A model generated the notes under the pieces. The model had not been told where the DNA came from. It did not search any database and saw only the letters and a program-made list of their open reading frames with translations. Positions 6,202 through 14,071 of a stretch of DNA of 17,699 nt are shown here, one piece after another; the first letter of the stretch is position 1; each line of letters opens with the position of its first letter. A program made the position numbers and the translations under genes. The DNA comes from Thiotrichaceae bacterium. Its GTDB lineage: Bacteria > Pseudomonadota > Gammaproteobacteria > Thiotrichales > Thiotrichaceae. The DNA is taken from positions 1 through 17,699 of the forward strand of contig JALVDQ010000020.1 of assembly GCA_027008885.1 (NCBI GenBank), in the 5' to 3' direction.

Positions 6202-7590
6202 TCAGTTGTTTTTAGATATATCAGGACAGCTAGACTGAATCAACTGGCTGATACGTTCAGCCCTGTCAGTGTTATTTTGTCGCAGCAAGTCCATGATACT
6301 GTTCCAGGCTTCGCAGGCTTTTTGTGGCTTTTTCCATGCCTTGTAGAGAAATCCCAGATTGGTTTTCTGGCTGATGATGCCGTTCACATGGTTTTTTTCA
6401 TTGTAAATTTCAATGGCTCTGAGATGAAAATCTTCAGCGAGTTCAAACTTGCCTTTTTTGCGGTTTAATATGGCAAGATTGCCGTATTGATCGGCTGTTG
6501 CAAGTGTGTGTTTTATGTCTTTATTGATATTCAGTGATTTTTCAAAGTATTCCTTTGATTTTTCCAGTTCTCCATTTTGCTGGGCAAGTATCCCCAGTTT
6601 GCTATACAGGTTGGCAATATTGTCCTGCAAATTGTGATTGAGGCTCACTTCAAGCGCATTTTCATAATAAAACTGTGCTTTTTCAGTATCTTTCATGCTT
6701 TGCTTTAAACTTCCCAGTGCTGAGTATATAGCGATCATTTCTTCGGCTTTATCTTGCTGGATGTAACTTTTCAGCGCTTTAAGATAATACGTTTCTGCCT
6801 GGGCGGGATTTTTTGTCTGGATATATAAACTTGCCAGACTTTGGCTGGTGCTGGCGATGCCTGCTTTATTTTTTGCTGCTTCATAGATTTCCAGCGCTTG
6901 CAAAAAGGCTTCTTCTGCGGCAACAAGATCGCCTTTTGACTGGTTTAGCAGCCCCAGATTGGCAAATGAAAGGGCGTCATTGCTCTCTCCCTGATTTTCC
7001 AGCGCCTGTACTTTTTTATAGGCTATTTCGGCTTTTTTAAACTGTTTGAGATGACGATAAATATTTGCCTGACGATTCCAGGCATTGCTGTTTTCAGGGT
7101 CTAGTTCAGAGGCTTTCTCATAGGCCTGGAGTGCTTGCAAGGTGGATGTCAGGTTCTGGATATTGCCAATATTAATCCAGGTCTTTGCCTCTTCTCTGGG
7201 GTCTTCCTGCTGATATGCAAGATTTATTAACGATTGTATTGCGAGGTTGATATTGCTGACTTTAAGTGCCGCAAGAGCCTTGCCTGCGTTATCAGCAGAA
7301 TCTTTTTTCAGGTAATCGAGTGTATTCACCAGCGCATCTATCTGCTCTTCTCGCTCTTTATTTGAACCATTGTAAAAGGTATATACCAGCGTGGTTGCTA
7401 TTTCGGAGGCAGGGTACTCCTGTGCGCCATTTTGTGTAGTGGACGGTGTTTTGGGCTTGTCCGTTGCTGGTCTGGGTGCCGGATAAAAGATGAGTGTCGC
7501 TATGGTGGCAATAACCAGCAATAGTGGAACAAACCAGTTTAATATCGGTTTTTTGTTCTTTTGCGGAGCTTGTTTTTCTGAGTTTGGCAA
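6202..7590 (-). CDS. Membrane-anchored TPR protein
   Basis: A 462-residue protein with a short basic N-terminus, one transmembrane segment (about residues 16-36), a Pro/Thr-rich linker (38-60), a helical region, then about eight tetratricopeptide repeats between residues 135 and 440. Clear examples start near 168 (WNRQANIYRHLKQFKKAEIAY), 205, 245, 285, 325 and 365. TPR arrays are protein-interaction scaffolds; the topology implies a large domain on one face of the inner membrane, probably periplasmic by the positive-inside rule. The start is TTG at 7590, three bases after the helicase stop, so translation is probably coupled to it. No Met appears in the first 200 residues except at the start. 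The partner and process are unknown; the context suggests work with the DEAD-box-like protein, though a periplasmic TPR domain could not contact it directly. Confidence 0.85.
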   Translation of the reverse strand: MPNSEKQAPQKNKKPILNWFVPLLLVIATIATLIFYPAPRPATDKPKTPSTTQNGAQEYPASEIATTLVYTFYNGSNKEREEQIDALVNTLDYLKKDSADNAGKALAALKVSNINLAIQSLINLAYQQEDPREEAKTWINIGNIQNLTSTLQALQAYEKASELDPENSNAWNRQANIYRHLKQFKKAEIAYKKVQALENQGESNDALSFANLGLLNQSKGDLVAAEEAFLQALEIYEAAKNKAGIASTSQSLASLYIQTKNPAQAETYYLKALKSYIQQDKAEEMIAIYSALGSLKQSMKDTEKAQFYYENALEVSLNHNLQDNIANLYSKLGILAQQNGELEKSKEYFEKSLNINKDIKHTLATADQYGNLAILNRKKGKFELAEDFHLRAIEIYNEKNHVNGIISQKTNLGFLYKAWKKPQKACEAWNSIMDLLRQNNTDRAERISQLIQSSCPDISKNN

Positions 7591-7593
7591 CGA

Positions 7594-9261
7594 CTAGATT
7601 TCTTCTGGTTTATCTAAAAGAGTACGCTTGCGACTGTAGCGTATGGTAACCGTTTTTTCTTTTGCTTTTCTTTCCCTGGGCTCTGCAAAATCTGACTGCC
7701 AGGCTCTGTCGCTGACTGGCGCGTCTGTCCCGCGTCTGCTCACGCCAATTGTATTCTTGCCTTTTTTACGATTGGCTCCGCCATTTAAACGTGCAAATGG
7801 TCCTTTACGCTGACGACGTGTGTTATTGCTGCCACTATTAGCATTTCCATTTGTACCAGTTCCTGCACGATTATTGGCTTTGTTACGATTGCGATTACTA
7901 TTGCTATTGGTTCCAGATTTTGATTTGCTCGCCTTGTGGCGCTTGTTTGTTTGCTTCTTTGCGTGGTTTTTTTGTTGTTTTGCTGGTTTTTTGGGTCTGC
8001 TTTTATTGGTAAAGGGCTGGAGTGGTTCAAGACCCGGGATATTAACCTGATCAATTGAATTACCAATGGTTTTTTCCAGATGCTTCAATTCGTTGTAATT
8101 AAAGCCATCAATCATAAGTATCATGGCTTCTTCACGCTCGTCAGAATAAGAGCTGATGCGTTCCAGATAGGTATCTGTTTTTCTGGGCAAATCAAAATGA
8201 ATCACATGAGTGTCGGCAGCATTTACAAGAGCCAGCCTGTCATTATCAATAAGCTGTCTGCCTTGATCACAGACAATTAAAATATCGGCTGTTTCTACCT
8301 CGTTTTCATCCAGCTCATTTAGCATTTCAGCAGCATGACCATGATTCGCAAGATTATCCTGAAGCATTTTTGCCGCCTTGTGTGTTGCGACATAAATTAT
8401 TGTGGTTTCACCTGCAAATTCATCCAGAAGATGATCCATCATCGCAATTTTGTGTGTGTAATCATCTGCTATATGAATTTTTTGGGGTATTTTTACTTCA
8501 ACTTTTTGCCTGTTTGCGGGTTTATGCAGATGTTTAACTGTTTTCTGGTTTTTGCTGTTTACATTGTTGCTTATCTGATTTTCATCAGCTAAATTAACGC
8601 CTTCCAGAGCCTGATCTTTCAAGGTATTTTCATCATTGTCTATACTAATCTGCAATGCTTCAGGGAATAAGGATTTGGCATAAGGTGTGACTTCATCATC
8701 TTCCCGAACAAAGGTGATTGAAGAGCATTTATCACCTGCCTGTTCAATAATTTTCTCAACCAGTCCATGCAGATTTTTCTGATAGATACTGGTCAAATCA
8801 TCAATAATCAGCATTTCAAGACCGGAAAAATCAGCCTTGCCGTTATTCATCAAGTCGTTTAGGCGTCCTGGCGTTGCTATCATGATGTCCAGCGGGCGAC
8901 GCATCAGGCGCATTTGTGTCTGATAGGGGCGACCACTGACAATAAAGCCAAAGCGCATGACATGGTTATTGCTGAGACGTTTAATCGTGTAGTTAATCTG
9001 GCTGACCCGGTCACGTCGTGATGTCAGAATCAATATACGCGCACCACGTTTATCAGGATCCGGATTTTCCAGGATATAATTCATCGCCGGAATCAGAAAA
9101 GCCCCTGTTTTGCCCGATGCTGATTGAGTCCATACGAGTACACTTTTTCTGTCCGCAACAATCGGAATCAATTCTGACTGAAGTGGTGTGGGTGATTGGT
9201 AGCCAGCCGCTTCAATGGATGCAATAAATTCTTTTTTTAGTTTAAAGTCTGAGAATGACAA
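7594..9261 (-). CDS. Degenerate DEAD-box RNA helicase-like protein, probable pseudo-enzyme
   Basis: A 555-residue protein with the two-RecA-domain layout of DEAD-box helicases plus a basic tail. The Q motif is kept (PTPLQ, 24-28) and so is TPGR (130-133). Other motifs are altered: motif I is TQSASGKT (45-52) rather than AxTGxGKT; motif II is DDLT (154-157) rather than DEAD, so the catalytic Glu is replaced by Asp; motif III is SIT (181-183); motif VI reads YLERISSYSD (365-374) where HRIGRTGR is expected, losing the arginine finger. About 55 linker residues between the lobes are polar and low in conservation signals. Residues 418-555 are rich in Lys, Asn and Arg, typical of RNA-binding tails. 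I infer RNA binding with weak or no ATP-driven unwinding. The start is TTG at 9261 with GGGGAG eight bases upstream. It is cotranscribed with the TPR gene, which starts three bases after its stop. Confidence 0.85.
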   Translation of the reverse strand: MSFSDFKLKKEFIASIEAAGYQSPTPLQSELIPIVADRKSVLVWTQSASGKTGAFLIPAMNYILENPDPDKRGARILILTSRRDRVSQINYTIKRLSNNHVMRFGFIVSGRPYQTQMRLMRRPLDIMIATPGRLNDLMNNGKADFSGLEMLIIDDLTSIYQKNLHGLVEKIIEQAGDKCSSITFVREDDEVTPYAKSLFPEALQISIDNDENTLKDQALEGVNLADENQISNNVNSKNQKTVKHLHKPANRQKVEVKIPQKIHIADDYTHKIAMMDHLLDEFAGETTIIYVATHKAAKMLQDNLANHGHAAEMLNELDENEVETADILIVCDQGRQLIDNDRLALVNAADTHVIHFDLPRKTDTYLERISSYSDEREEAMILMIDGFNYNELKHLEKTIGNSIDQVNIPGLEPLQPFTNKSRPKKPAKQQKNHAKKQTNKRHKASKSKSGTNSNSNRNRNKANNRAGTGTNGNANSGSNNTRRQRKGPFARLNGGANRKKGKNTIGVSRRGTDAPVSDRAWQSDFAEPRERKAKEKTVTIRYSRKRTLLDKPEEI

Positions 9262-9280
9262 ATTCCATCTCCCCTGTGTT

Positions 9281-9296
9281 CAATACACGGGTATTG
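9281..9296 (-). promoter_or_regulatory. Small hairpin in the helicase-like gene leader
   Basis: CAATAC (9281-9286) and GTATTG (9291-9296) pair around ACGG, a few bases upstream of the GGGGAG ribosome-binding site on the minus strand. It could act as an operator or as an RNA hairpin affecting initiation at the TTG start. Only the dyad itself is seen. Confidence 0.35.
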
Positions 9297-9506
9297 AGCA
9301 AGTCCTGTTTTATCCTGTGATAATCGCTATAGGTAATTCTTAAATAGTTTTTGATCTTGATAAGAAGGTTGCTGTTAATTTAATATTAAGTGTTTTTCTT
9401 GAAATTTATTGATGAACTTCCCCATATTTCACTATTATGTATTGTGATTAGTCGTCATCAAAACACCCCTAACGGGTGCAGCAAAGCAGTTGCCCCAAAT
9501 CAGACT

Positions 9507-9677
9507 CCCTAGGAGCCTGTCTGAGAACTAGAAATTGACTGCAAATCCCACAATCATCATAATCTAAGCTTATCAAGTTCGTTAAATAGAGCGACTATTC
9601 GCCTCTCTTGATAAACTCACCTTATAACAATTCTGAAATTTTCGTTTCAATCCCAGTTCTCAGACAGGCTCCTAGGG
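9507..9677. mobile_element. MITE-like element, copy 1
   Basis: A perfect 23-bp inverted repeat bounds the element (9507-9529 and 9655-9677), with core ends GAGCCTGTCTGAGAACT (9513-9529) and its complement (9655-9671). CTAG lies just outside both core ends (9509-9512, 9672-9675), as a 4-bp target duplication of YTAR type would; IS5-group elements are known to make such duplications. The interior of about 125 bp has no open frame but holds a smaller dyad (CTTATCAAG/CTTGATAA). It is therefore a non-autonomous element that a transposase elsewhere in the genome would have to move. It lies between map and the helicase-like gene. The flanking parts of 9262-9770 show no gene. Confidence 0.8.
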
Positions 9678-9770
9678 TATCACTGCGCCTGTATGCAAAT
9701 TTATAAGATTAACGAGATATAGTCAAGAAAATAGCGGTTTATGGTCTATTTTCAGGCGTAAATGGTTATC

Positions 9771-10574
9771 TTAGGCAAGCTTCTGGGAGCCTGGCAAGGA
9801 TTTTCTCCATTCTTTTTCTTCTTCGCGTAAAGTCAGTATCTCGACACCATCAGGAGTAACAAGCAGTGTGTGTTCCCATTGGGCTGACAATTTTCTGTCT
9901 TTGGTTAGCACTGTCCATTTATCCGGCATGGTTTTGATATGGCGCTTACCCTGATTAATCATCGGCTCAATGGTAAAAGTCATGCCTTCCTTCAGCGTTA
10001 CTCCCGTGCCGGGCTTGCCATAATGAAGCACCTGTGGCTCTTCATGGAATTCTTCACCTATGCCATGACCACAATATTCGCGTACCACTGAATAGTGCTG
10101 TGCTTCAGAATATGTTTGTATTGCATGTCCTATATCTCCCAGTGTTACCCCGGGTTTTACCTTGTCAATACCGACATAGAGTGCAATCTGCGCAATATCA
10201 CAAAGTCGTTTGGTTGCCGGAGCTGGCTTGCCAACGAAAAACATTTTACTGGTATCGCCATGATAGCCATCTTTTATAACAGTAATATCAATATTGATAA
10301 TATCGCCTTTTTTCAGCTTTTTATCACTGGGGATTCCGTGACAAACCTGTTGATTGACCGATGTGCAAATAGATTTTGGAAAACCGCGATAATTTAAGGG
10401 AGCCGGAATTGCACCCTGCTCTTTTACAATATATTGATGACAAATTCTGTCCAGCTCATTGGTTGTAACCCCTGCCACAACGTATGGCTTAATCATATCC
10501 AGTACATCTGCTGCCAACCTCCCTGCGACTCGCATTTTTTCAATCTGTTCCGGATTTTTATAGGTGATGGACAT
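9771..10574 (-). CDS. map: Methionine aminopeptidase type I
   Basis: A 267-residue enzyme that removes the N-terminal Met from nascent proteins, of normal length for type I. Metal ligands of the pita-bread fold are all present: Asp96 (NIDIT), Asp107 (HGDTS), His170 (CGHGIG), Glu203 (TIEPM) and Glu234 (QWEHT), with the substrate-contacting His79 (VCHG) and His177. The ATG at 10574 has AGGA 11 bases upstream. It is divergent from rpsB, the arrangement familiar from E. coli and other gammaproteobacteria. Two features lie downstream of it: about 90 bp of unremarkable sequence and the MITE at 9507-9677. No clear terminator follows. Confidence 0.98.
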   Translation of the reverse strand: MSITYKNPEQIEKMRVAGRLAADVLDMIKPYVVAGVTTNELDRICHQYIVKEQGAIPAPLNYRGFPKSICTSVNQQVCHGIPSDKKLKKGDIINIDITVIKDGYHGDTSKMFFVGKPAPATKRLCDIAQIALYVGIDKVKPGVTLGDIGHAIQTYSEAQHYSVVREYCGHGIGEEFHEEPQVLHYGKPGTGVTLKEGMTFTIEPMINQGKRHIKTMPDKWTVLTKDRKLSAQWEHTLLVTPDGVEILTLREEEKEWRKSLPGSQKLA

Positions 10575-10630
10575 GGATATAAATTCCTGATATTGGCTTA
10601 TTTTGAAAAAAGCATGAATTATGCCGTACT

Positions 10631-10659
10631 TTTACTAGAGAAGAGAAACACTTTATGAT
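10631..10659 (+). promoter_or_regulatory. Putative rpsB-tsf promoter
   Basis: TTTACT (10631-10636), a 17-bp spacer and TATGAT (10654-10659) are followed within about ten bases by GCGCCGCGC. A GC-rich stretch close to the start site is typical of promoters for translation genes under stringent control. TATAAA at 10659-10664 is an alternative -10. Either choice gives a leader of about 210 nt before the rpsB ATG. Confidence 0.45.
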
Positions 10660-10666
10660 ATAAAAT

Positions 10667-10877
10667 GCGCCGCGCAAATTTTGCTGCTGCTACTTGCAAC
10701 TACGGCAAAAACTACCGCAAAGTTTGTGCATAACCTGGAAGTATGCAAATTATTTTAATTGTACTTCAAATTCACACACATATCGTCAAGGTATTGCGGG
10801 GTGCTTGTTGTACTCATATTGAGAACCACAAGTCGTTTTACCTGGTATGTGGAGGCCTAACCCAAGAGGAAACTATC
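10667..10877 (+). promoter_or_regulatory. rpsB 5' leader, candidate S2 autoregulatory region
   Basis: About 210 nt of non-coding leader precede rpsB. It ends in GTGGAGG (10850-10856) and a nearer AGAGGAAA (10865-10872) ribosome-binding site. A CCACA/TGTGG dyad lies at about 10827-10854. In E. coli the rpsB operon is repressed by S2 through its 5' leader, so a long structured leader is expected, but I have not matched the known motif base by base. Confidence 0.4.
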
Positions 10878-11822
10878 ATGGCTAAAGTAACTATGCGCCA
10901 GATGCTGGAAGCTGGTGTTCATTTCGGACATCAAACCCGCTACTGGAACCCAAAAATGGCACCTTATATCTTTGGTGACCGCAATAAAATCCATATTATC
11001 AACCTGGAAAAAACGCTTCCAATGTTTAACGACGCGTTAAATTTTGCTGGCAAAGTCGCTTCCAAAGGCGGCAAAATAATGTTCGTTGGCACCAAACGCG
11101 CCGCACAAAAAGCAATCCGCGAAGAAGCAACCCGCTGCAAAATGCCATTTGTTGATCAACGCTGGCTAGGTGGCATGCTAACCAACTTCAAGACCATCAA
11201 GCAGTCTGTGCGTCGTTTGCATGAAATCGAAAAAATGCAGGCTGATGGCAGCATCAATCGTGGTGGTAAAAAAGAAGCGTTAATGCTGACTCGTGAGCTA
11301 GAGAAGCTTGAAAAAGGTCTTGGCGGTATCAAGGACATGCGCTCTCTTCCCGATGCTCTTTTCATTATAGATGTAGGGCATGAAAGTATTGCTGTCAAGG
11401 AAGCCAAAACACTGGGTATTCCTGTCATTGGTATTGTTGATACAAATAACTCGGCGGACAATGTTGATTATATTATTCCAGGCAACGATGATGCCATCCG
11501 CGCTATTCAGCTTTATACCACAGCCATTGCAGACTCGATTATAGAAGGGCATATTGCTGCGGCAAATAATTCTGAAGAATTAGCCGCCGCAACTCCAGCA
11601 GCAGCCCCTAAAGCCAAAGCGAGCACTCCAAAAACAAAAGAAGCAAAGCAGGAAGAGACTCCTGAGACTCAGGAAACAGCTACACCTGAAACAAAGCAGG
11701 AAGAAGCTCCTGCGGCTCAGGAAACAGCTACACCTGAAACAAAGCAGGAACAAGCTCCTAAAGCTGAAACCGCAGCAAAAGAAACTGCAGAAGAAGCAAC
11801 AGCAACAAAGGCTGCTGAATAA
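10878..11822 (+). CDS. rpsB: 30S ribosomal protein S2
   Basis: A 314-residue S2 protein. The core is unmistakable: [62 protein letters not shown] and GIVDTNNS. The core ends near residue 235; S2 is usually about 240 residues. Residues 236-314 are a low-complexity tail of Ala, Glu, Thr, Pro and Lys, containing a 16-residue tandem repeat ([13 protein letters not shown]). The ATG at 10878 is preceded by AGAGGAAA; an in-frame start at 10743 lies in the leader and adds residues foreign to S2. S2 sits at the head-body junction of the 30S subunit and helps recruit S1. It is cotranscribed with tsf, which lies 205 bp downstream. Confidence 0.98.
   Translation: MAKVTMRQMLEAGVHFGHQTRYWNPKMAPYIFGDRNKIHIINLEKTLPMFNDALNFAGKVASKGGKIMFVGTKRAAQKAIREEATRCKMPFVDQRWLGGMLTNFKTIKQSVRRLHEIEKMQADGSINRGGKKEALMLTRELEKLEKGLGGIKDMRSLPDALFIIDVGHESIAVKEAKTLGIPVIGIVDTNNSADNVDYIIPGNDDAIRAIQLYTTAIADSIIEGHIAAANNSEELAAATPAAAPKAKASTPKTKEAKQEETPETQETATPETKQEEAPAAQETATPETKQEQAPKAETAAKETAEEATATKAAE
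11645..11757 (+). repeat. 48-bp tandem repeat within the rpsB tail
   Basis: AAAGCAGGAA recurs at 11645, 11693 and 11741, and CTCAGGAAACAGCTACACC at 11668 and 11716, giving a period of exactly 48 bp over about 2.4 copies. Because the period is a multiple of three, copy-number changes keep the frame and add or remove 16 residues of the S2 tail. Confidence 0.9.
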
Positions 11823-11829
11823 ACCTTTT

Positions 11830-11907
11830 GGGAATAGTTGTTCTATTGAATGAAAATTGAGGAAAATCCAGCCAATTTCAGTTTTTCCGCAGTGGTTCAC
11901 TATTCCC
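11830..11907 (+). promoter_or_regulatory. Intercistronic dyad after rpsB
   Basis: GGGAATAGT (11830-11838) is exactly complementary to ACTATTCCC (11899-11907). Between them, TGAAAATTG and CAATTTCA give a second, imperfect stem. The transcript could fold into a long hairpin starting seven bases after the rpsB stop. It might be an RNA processing or regulatory site, but no function is assigned. Confidence 0.5.
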
Positions 11908-11971
11908 GAACAGGTTCTTTTAATATTTAAGCAGGATAACTCCAGCGAATCAGGGGTATCCACAACCAAAA

Positions 11972-12009
11972 CAAGCATTCAAATAATTGGTATTTGAATG
12001 CTTGCATGT
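11972..12009 (+). terminator. Hairpin before tsf, possible attenuator
   Basis: CAAGCATTCAAATA (11972-11985) and its exact complement (11991-12004) form a 14-bp stem with the 5-base loop ATTGG. A CATGTTTTT tract follows, so it resembles a weak intrinsic terminator. It ends close to the GAGGAA ribosome-binding site of tsf (from about 12013). Partial termination here would lower EF-Ts output relative to S2. Confidence 0.6.
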
Positions 12010-12027
12010 TTTTGAGGAAATAAAATA

Positions 12028-12906
12028 ATGGCTATAACAGCTTCAATGGTAAAAGAATTACGCGAGCGCACGGGCGCTGGCATGATGGATTGTAAAAAAA
12101 TGCTCACTGAAACAGACGGTGACATGGAAGCAGCAATTGATTTGATGCGCAAATCCGGGGCAGCAAAAGCAGACAAGAAAGCAAGTCGCGTTGCCGCCGA
12201 CGGCAAGGTTATTATCACGCTATCAGATGATTCAAAAGAAGCATCTGTTGTTGAAGTAAACTGTGAAACTGATTTTGTAGCAAAAGATGAAAGTTTTGTT
12301 AACTTTGTATCGGCAGTTGGTGCCAGGGTACTGGCAGATAAACCGGCTGATATTGAAGCACTGTCTGCTATGCCACTGGATTCGGGTGAGACTGTCGAAG
12401 AAGCACGCGCCGGGCTGGTTGCCAAAATAGGCGAAAACATACAGGTAAGACGTTTTGAGATTATCTCAAGCGATGATGGACAAATTTATTCTTACAATCA
12501 TGGGGTGCGTATCTCTGTTGCTGTTGCCATGAAAGGTGGAAATGAAACATTAGGTAAAGACATTGCCATGCACATTGCTGCAAGTCGTCCTATGTGTATT
12601 TCTGAAGCAGATGTACCAGAAGAGACCCTGGCGAAAGAAAAAGAGATTCTTATTGCACAGGCAGAAGGTAGTGGCAAGCCAATGGAAATCATCGAAAAGA
12701 TGGTTGAAGGGCGTATGCGCAAATACCTGGGAGAAATCACCCTGGTTGGGCAACCTTTTGTTAAAGACCCTGATATTACAGTTGCCAAGCTATTAAAAGA
12801 CGCTGGAGCAGAAGTGACTGATTTTGTACGTTATGAAGTGGGTGAAGGAATCGAGAAAAAACAGGAAGACTTTGCTGCTGAAGTTATGGCACAGGTTAAG
12901 GCTTAA
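12028..12906 (+). CDS. tsf: Elongation factor Ts
   Basis: A 292-residue EF-Ts, near the usual 280-300. It is the guanine nucleotide exchange factor that regenerates EF-Tu-GTP. The N-terminal module carries [15 protein letters not shown] (12-26), the EF-Tu-contacting TDFV motif is at 81-84 ([11 protein letters not shown]), and the dimerisation core and C-terminal helices follow ([27 protein letters not shown]). The ATG at 12028 has GAGGAA upstream. The operon ends just after it at a strong terminator; pyrH and frr, which commonly follow tsf, are not present in this window. Confidence 0.98.
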   Translation: MAITASMVKELRERTGAGMMDCKKMLTETDGDMEAAIDLMRKSGAAKADKKASRVAADGKVIITLSDDSKEASVVEVNCETDFVAKDESFVNFVSAVGARVLADKPADIEALSAMPLDSGETVEEARAGLVAKIGENIQVRRFEIISSDDGQIYSYNHGVRISVAVAMKGGNETLGKDIAMHIAASRPMCISEADVPEETLAKEKEILIAQAEGSGKPMEIIEKMVEGRMRKYLGEITLVGQPFVKDPDITVAKLLKDAGAEVTDFVRYEVGEGIEKKQEDFAAEVMAQVKA

Positions 12907-12956
12907 GGCAGTAGAGTTAGGCTTAACTAACTCATACCCAGATGTACTAGTAACCC

Positions 12957-12986
12957 AAAAAGGAGCAATTTATTGCTCCTTTTTTA
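12957..12986. terminator. Bidirectional rho-independent terminator
   Basis: AGGAGCAAT and ATTGCTCCT pair around TT, preceded by AAAA and followed by TTTTT, so the hairpin has a T run on either strand. It separates the convergent tsf (+) and outer-membrane protein gene (-, stop at 12993) and probably ends both transcripts. Confidence 0.92.
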
Positions 12987-12992
12987 TAAGCT

Positions 12993-13580
12993 TTAAAACT
13001 GCCAGCGCAAACTTGCTGAAATAGCTTCTGAGCCATCGTCCGCCCCAGTATTAAAATCAAGCCCTGCTGATAAATTTGGCTTGAAATAATAGCGACTACC
13101 AATGGTAAAGACATTATCTGTTAGATCACTGCTGTTTCTATGATCAAAACGTCCTAACAATTCAACTTTATCTTGTAACCTATGGCGAACGCCAAGTGAA
13201 AGGGTATAGCCAGAATTATCATCATTAATTTTGATACCCCCCTTCTTGACATCAGTATGACTATTAAATAATCCAATCTCTCCTAATAAATCGGTACCAT
13301 TGGCAAAATCATAATGATAGCCTACTCCCAGCGTATAAAGATTTACATCGACATCATCTGCCACACTGGAATCAGAACTGGTACTGACAAAATAGCTTCC
13401 TAATACATTAATATTGTAGGTAACATCATAAGAACCAGAAACTCTGATACCCTGATCAATGTCCGAATCATTGATAAAAGAGTAATCAATCTGGGCATAG
13501 TTATAGTTGAAATTATTGGCATAAGTGTTTGAGCCAAGCAGAGCCAGTGCACTAAAGGCTATCAGGGGTAGTGATTTCAT
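12993..13580 (-). CDS. Outer-membrane beta-barrel protein, Ax21-like
   Basis: A 195-residue secreted protein. A signal peptide covers residues 1-21 (MKSLPLIAFSALALLGSNTYA, cleavage before NNF). The rest alternates polar and hydrophobic residues, as membrane beta-strands do, and ends in a C-terminal Phe (LRWQF), the usual outer-membrane barrel signature. The order of elements (FNYNYAQIDYSF, gyration-type GVGYHYDF..GTDLLGEI, LSLGVRHRL, GSRYYFKPNLSAGLDF) resembles Ax21-family Omp_b-brl proteins as I remember them. The length fits an eight-stranded barrel. The ATG at 13580 has AAGGA ten bases upstream; an in-frame start at 13610 would precede the signal peptide awkwardly. Ligand and role are unknown, and the family call is moderate. 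Confidence 0.8.
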   Translation of the reverse strand: MKSLPLIAFSALALLGSNTYANNFNYNYAQIDYSFINDSDIDQGIRVSGSYDVTYNINVLGSYFVSTSSDSSVADDVDVNLYTLGVGYHYDFANGTDLLGEIGLFNSHTDVKKGGIKINDDNSGYTLSLGVRHRLQDKVELLGRFDHRNSSDLTDNVFTIGSRYYFKPNLSAGLDFNTGADDGSEAISASLRWQF

Positions 13581-13630
13581 GGGGGATTCATCCTTAAAAA
13601 GTTTAATCAATAATCTTTAAGACAATCCAA

Positions 13631-13658
13631 AGTATAGGTAATCTGTATCAGTATACAA
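13631..13658 (-). promoter_or_regulatory. Putative promoter of the barrel protein gene
   Basis: On the minus strand TTGTAT (13658-13653), a 16-bp spacer and TATACT (13636-13631) give a fair sigma70 match. Transcription would begin near 13624, about 44 nt before the ATG. The rest of 13659-13822 shows nothing recognisable. Confidence 0.5.
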
Positions 13659-13822
13659 ATATTTAGATCAAGATTTATACTTTTTAATTTAACGAAGGAT
13701 TCAACTATAAATAGCTTGGGTAAGCTAGCAGGAGACAGGAGACAGCGCAGTAGTCAGCGTTGAGTATGAGAAACGCGGGATAGCGTGGTATTAGCTATTC
13801 ATTCCCCAACACAGGCTGCGCA

Positions 13823-14022
13823 AAAAATATGTAAAAACAGGGGGGGATGGGTGTATCAGAAAACAGAAGACAGAAGCAGAGCATGTAGTTGTAGGGTTGG
13901 TGGAGTTTACACAAGCAACCAGATTCGGTTGGTTGCGCATGGCTGCACCAACCCTACGCAACTCCTGTGTTTCGTTCCTCAACACACTACGCGAAAATAT
14001 ATAAAAAACAGGGGGGATGGGT
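13823..14022 (-). repeat. Inverted copy of the compound repeat at 1-187
   Basis: Read on the minus strand this repeats the arrangement of 1-187: box (13994-14022), palindrome with arms at 13946-13957 and 13891-13902, heptamers (about 13858-13878, one degenerate) and a second box (13823-13855). The right-hand box carries a seven-C run. The open frames on both strands here are repeat-derived. The element ends 50 bp before the phosphatase start. Confidence 0.88.
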
Positions 14023-14071
14023 TAAACTCTTCAGTTGTTTCTATTAACCCTGATACTTAGAGTTACTTTCC

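Noticed and set aside
9461..9480. Terminator for map (CACCC/GGGTG stem followed by TTTT on the minus strand)
   Set aside because: The stem is only about five pairs and lies some 300 bases past map beyond a MITE, too weak to call.
9507..9677. Complete insertion sequence
   Set aside because: The interior is about 125 bp and contains no transposase frame.
10743..10877. In-frame upstream start for rpsB
   Set aside because: S2 begins at [10 protein letters not shown] with a good ribosome-binding site at 10865-10872; the upstream codons are leader sequence.
13836..13850. G-quadruplex-forming site
   Set aside because: Each box has only a single G run, not the four needed for an intramolecular quadruplex.
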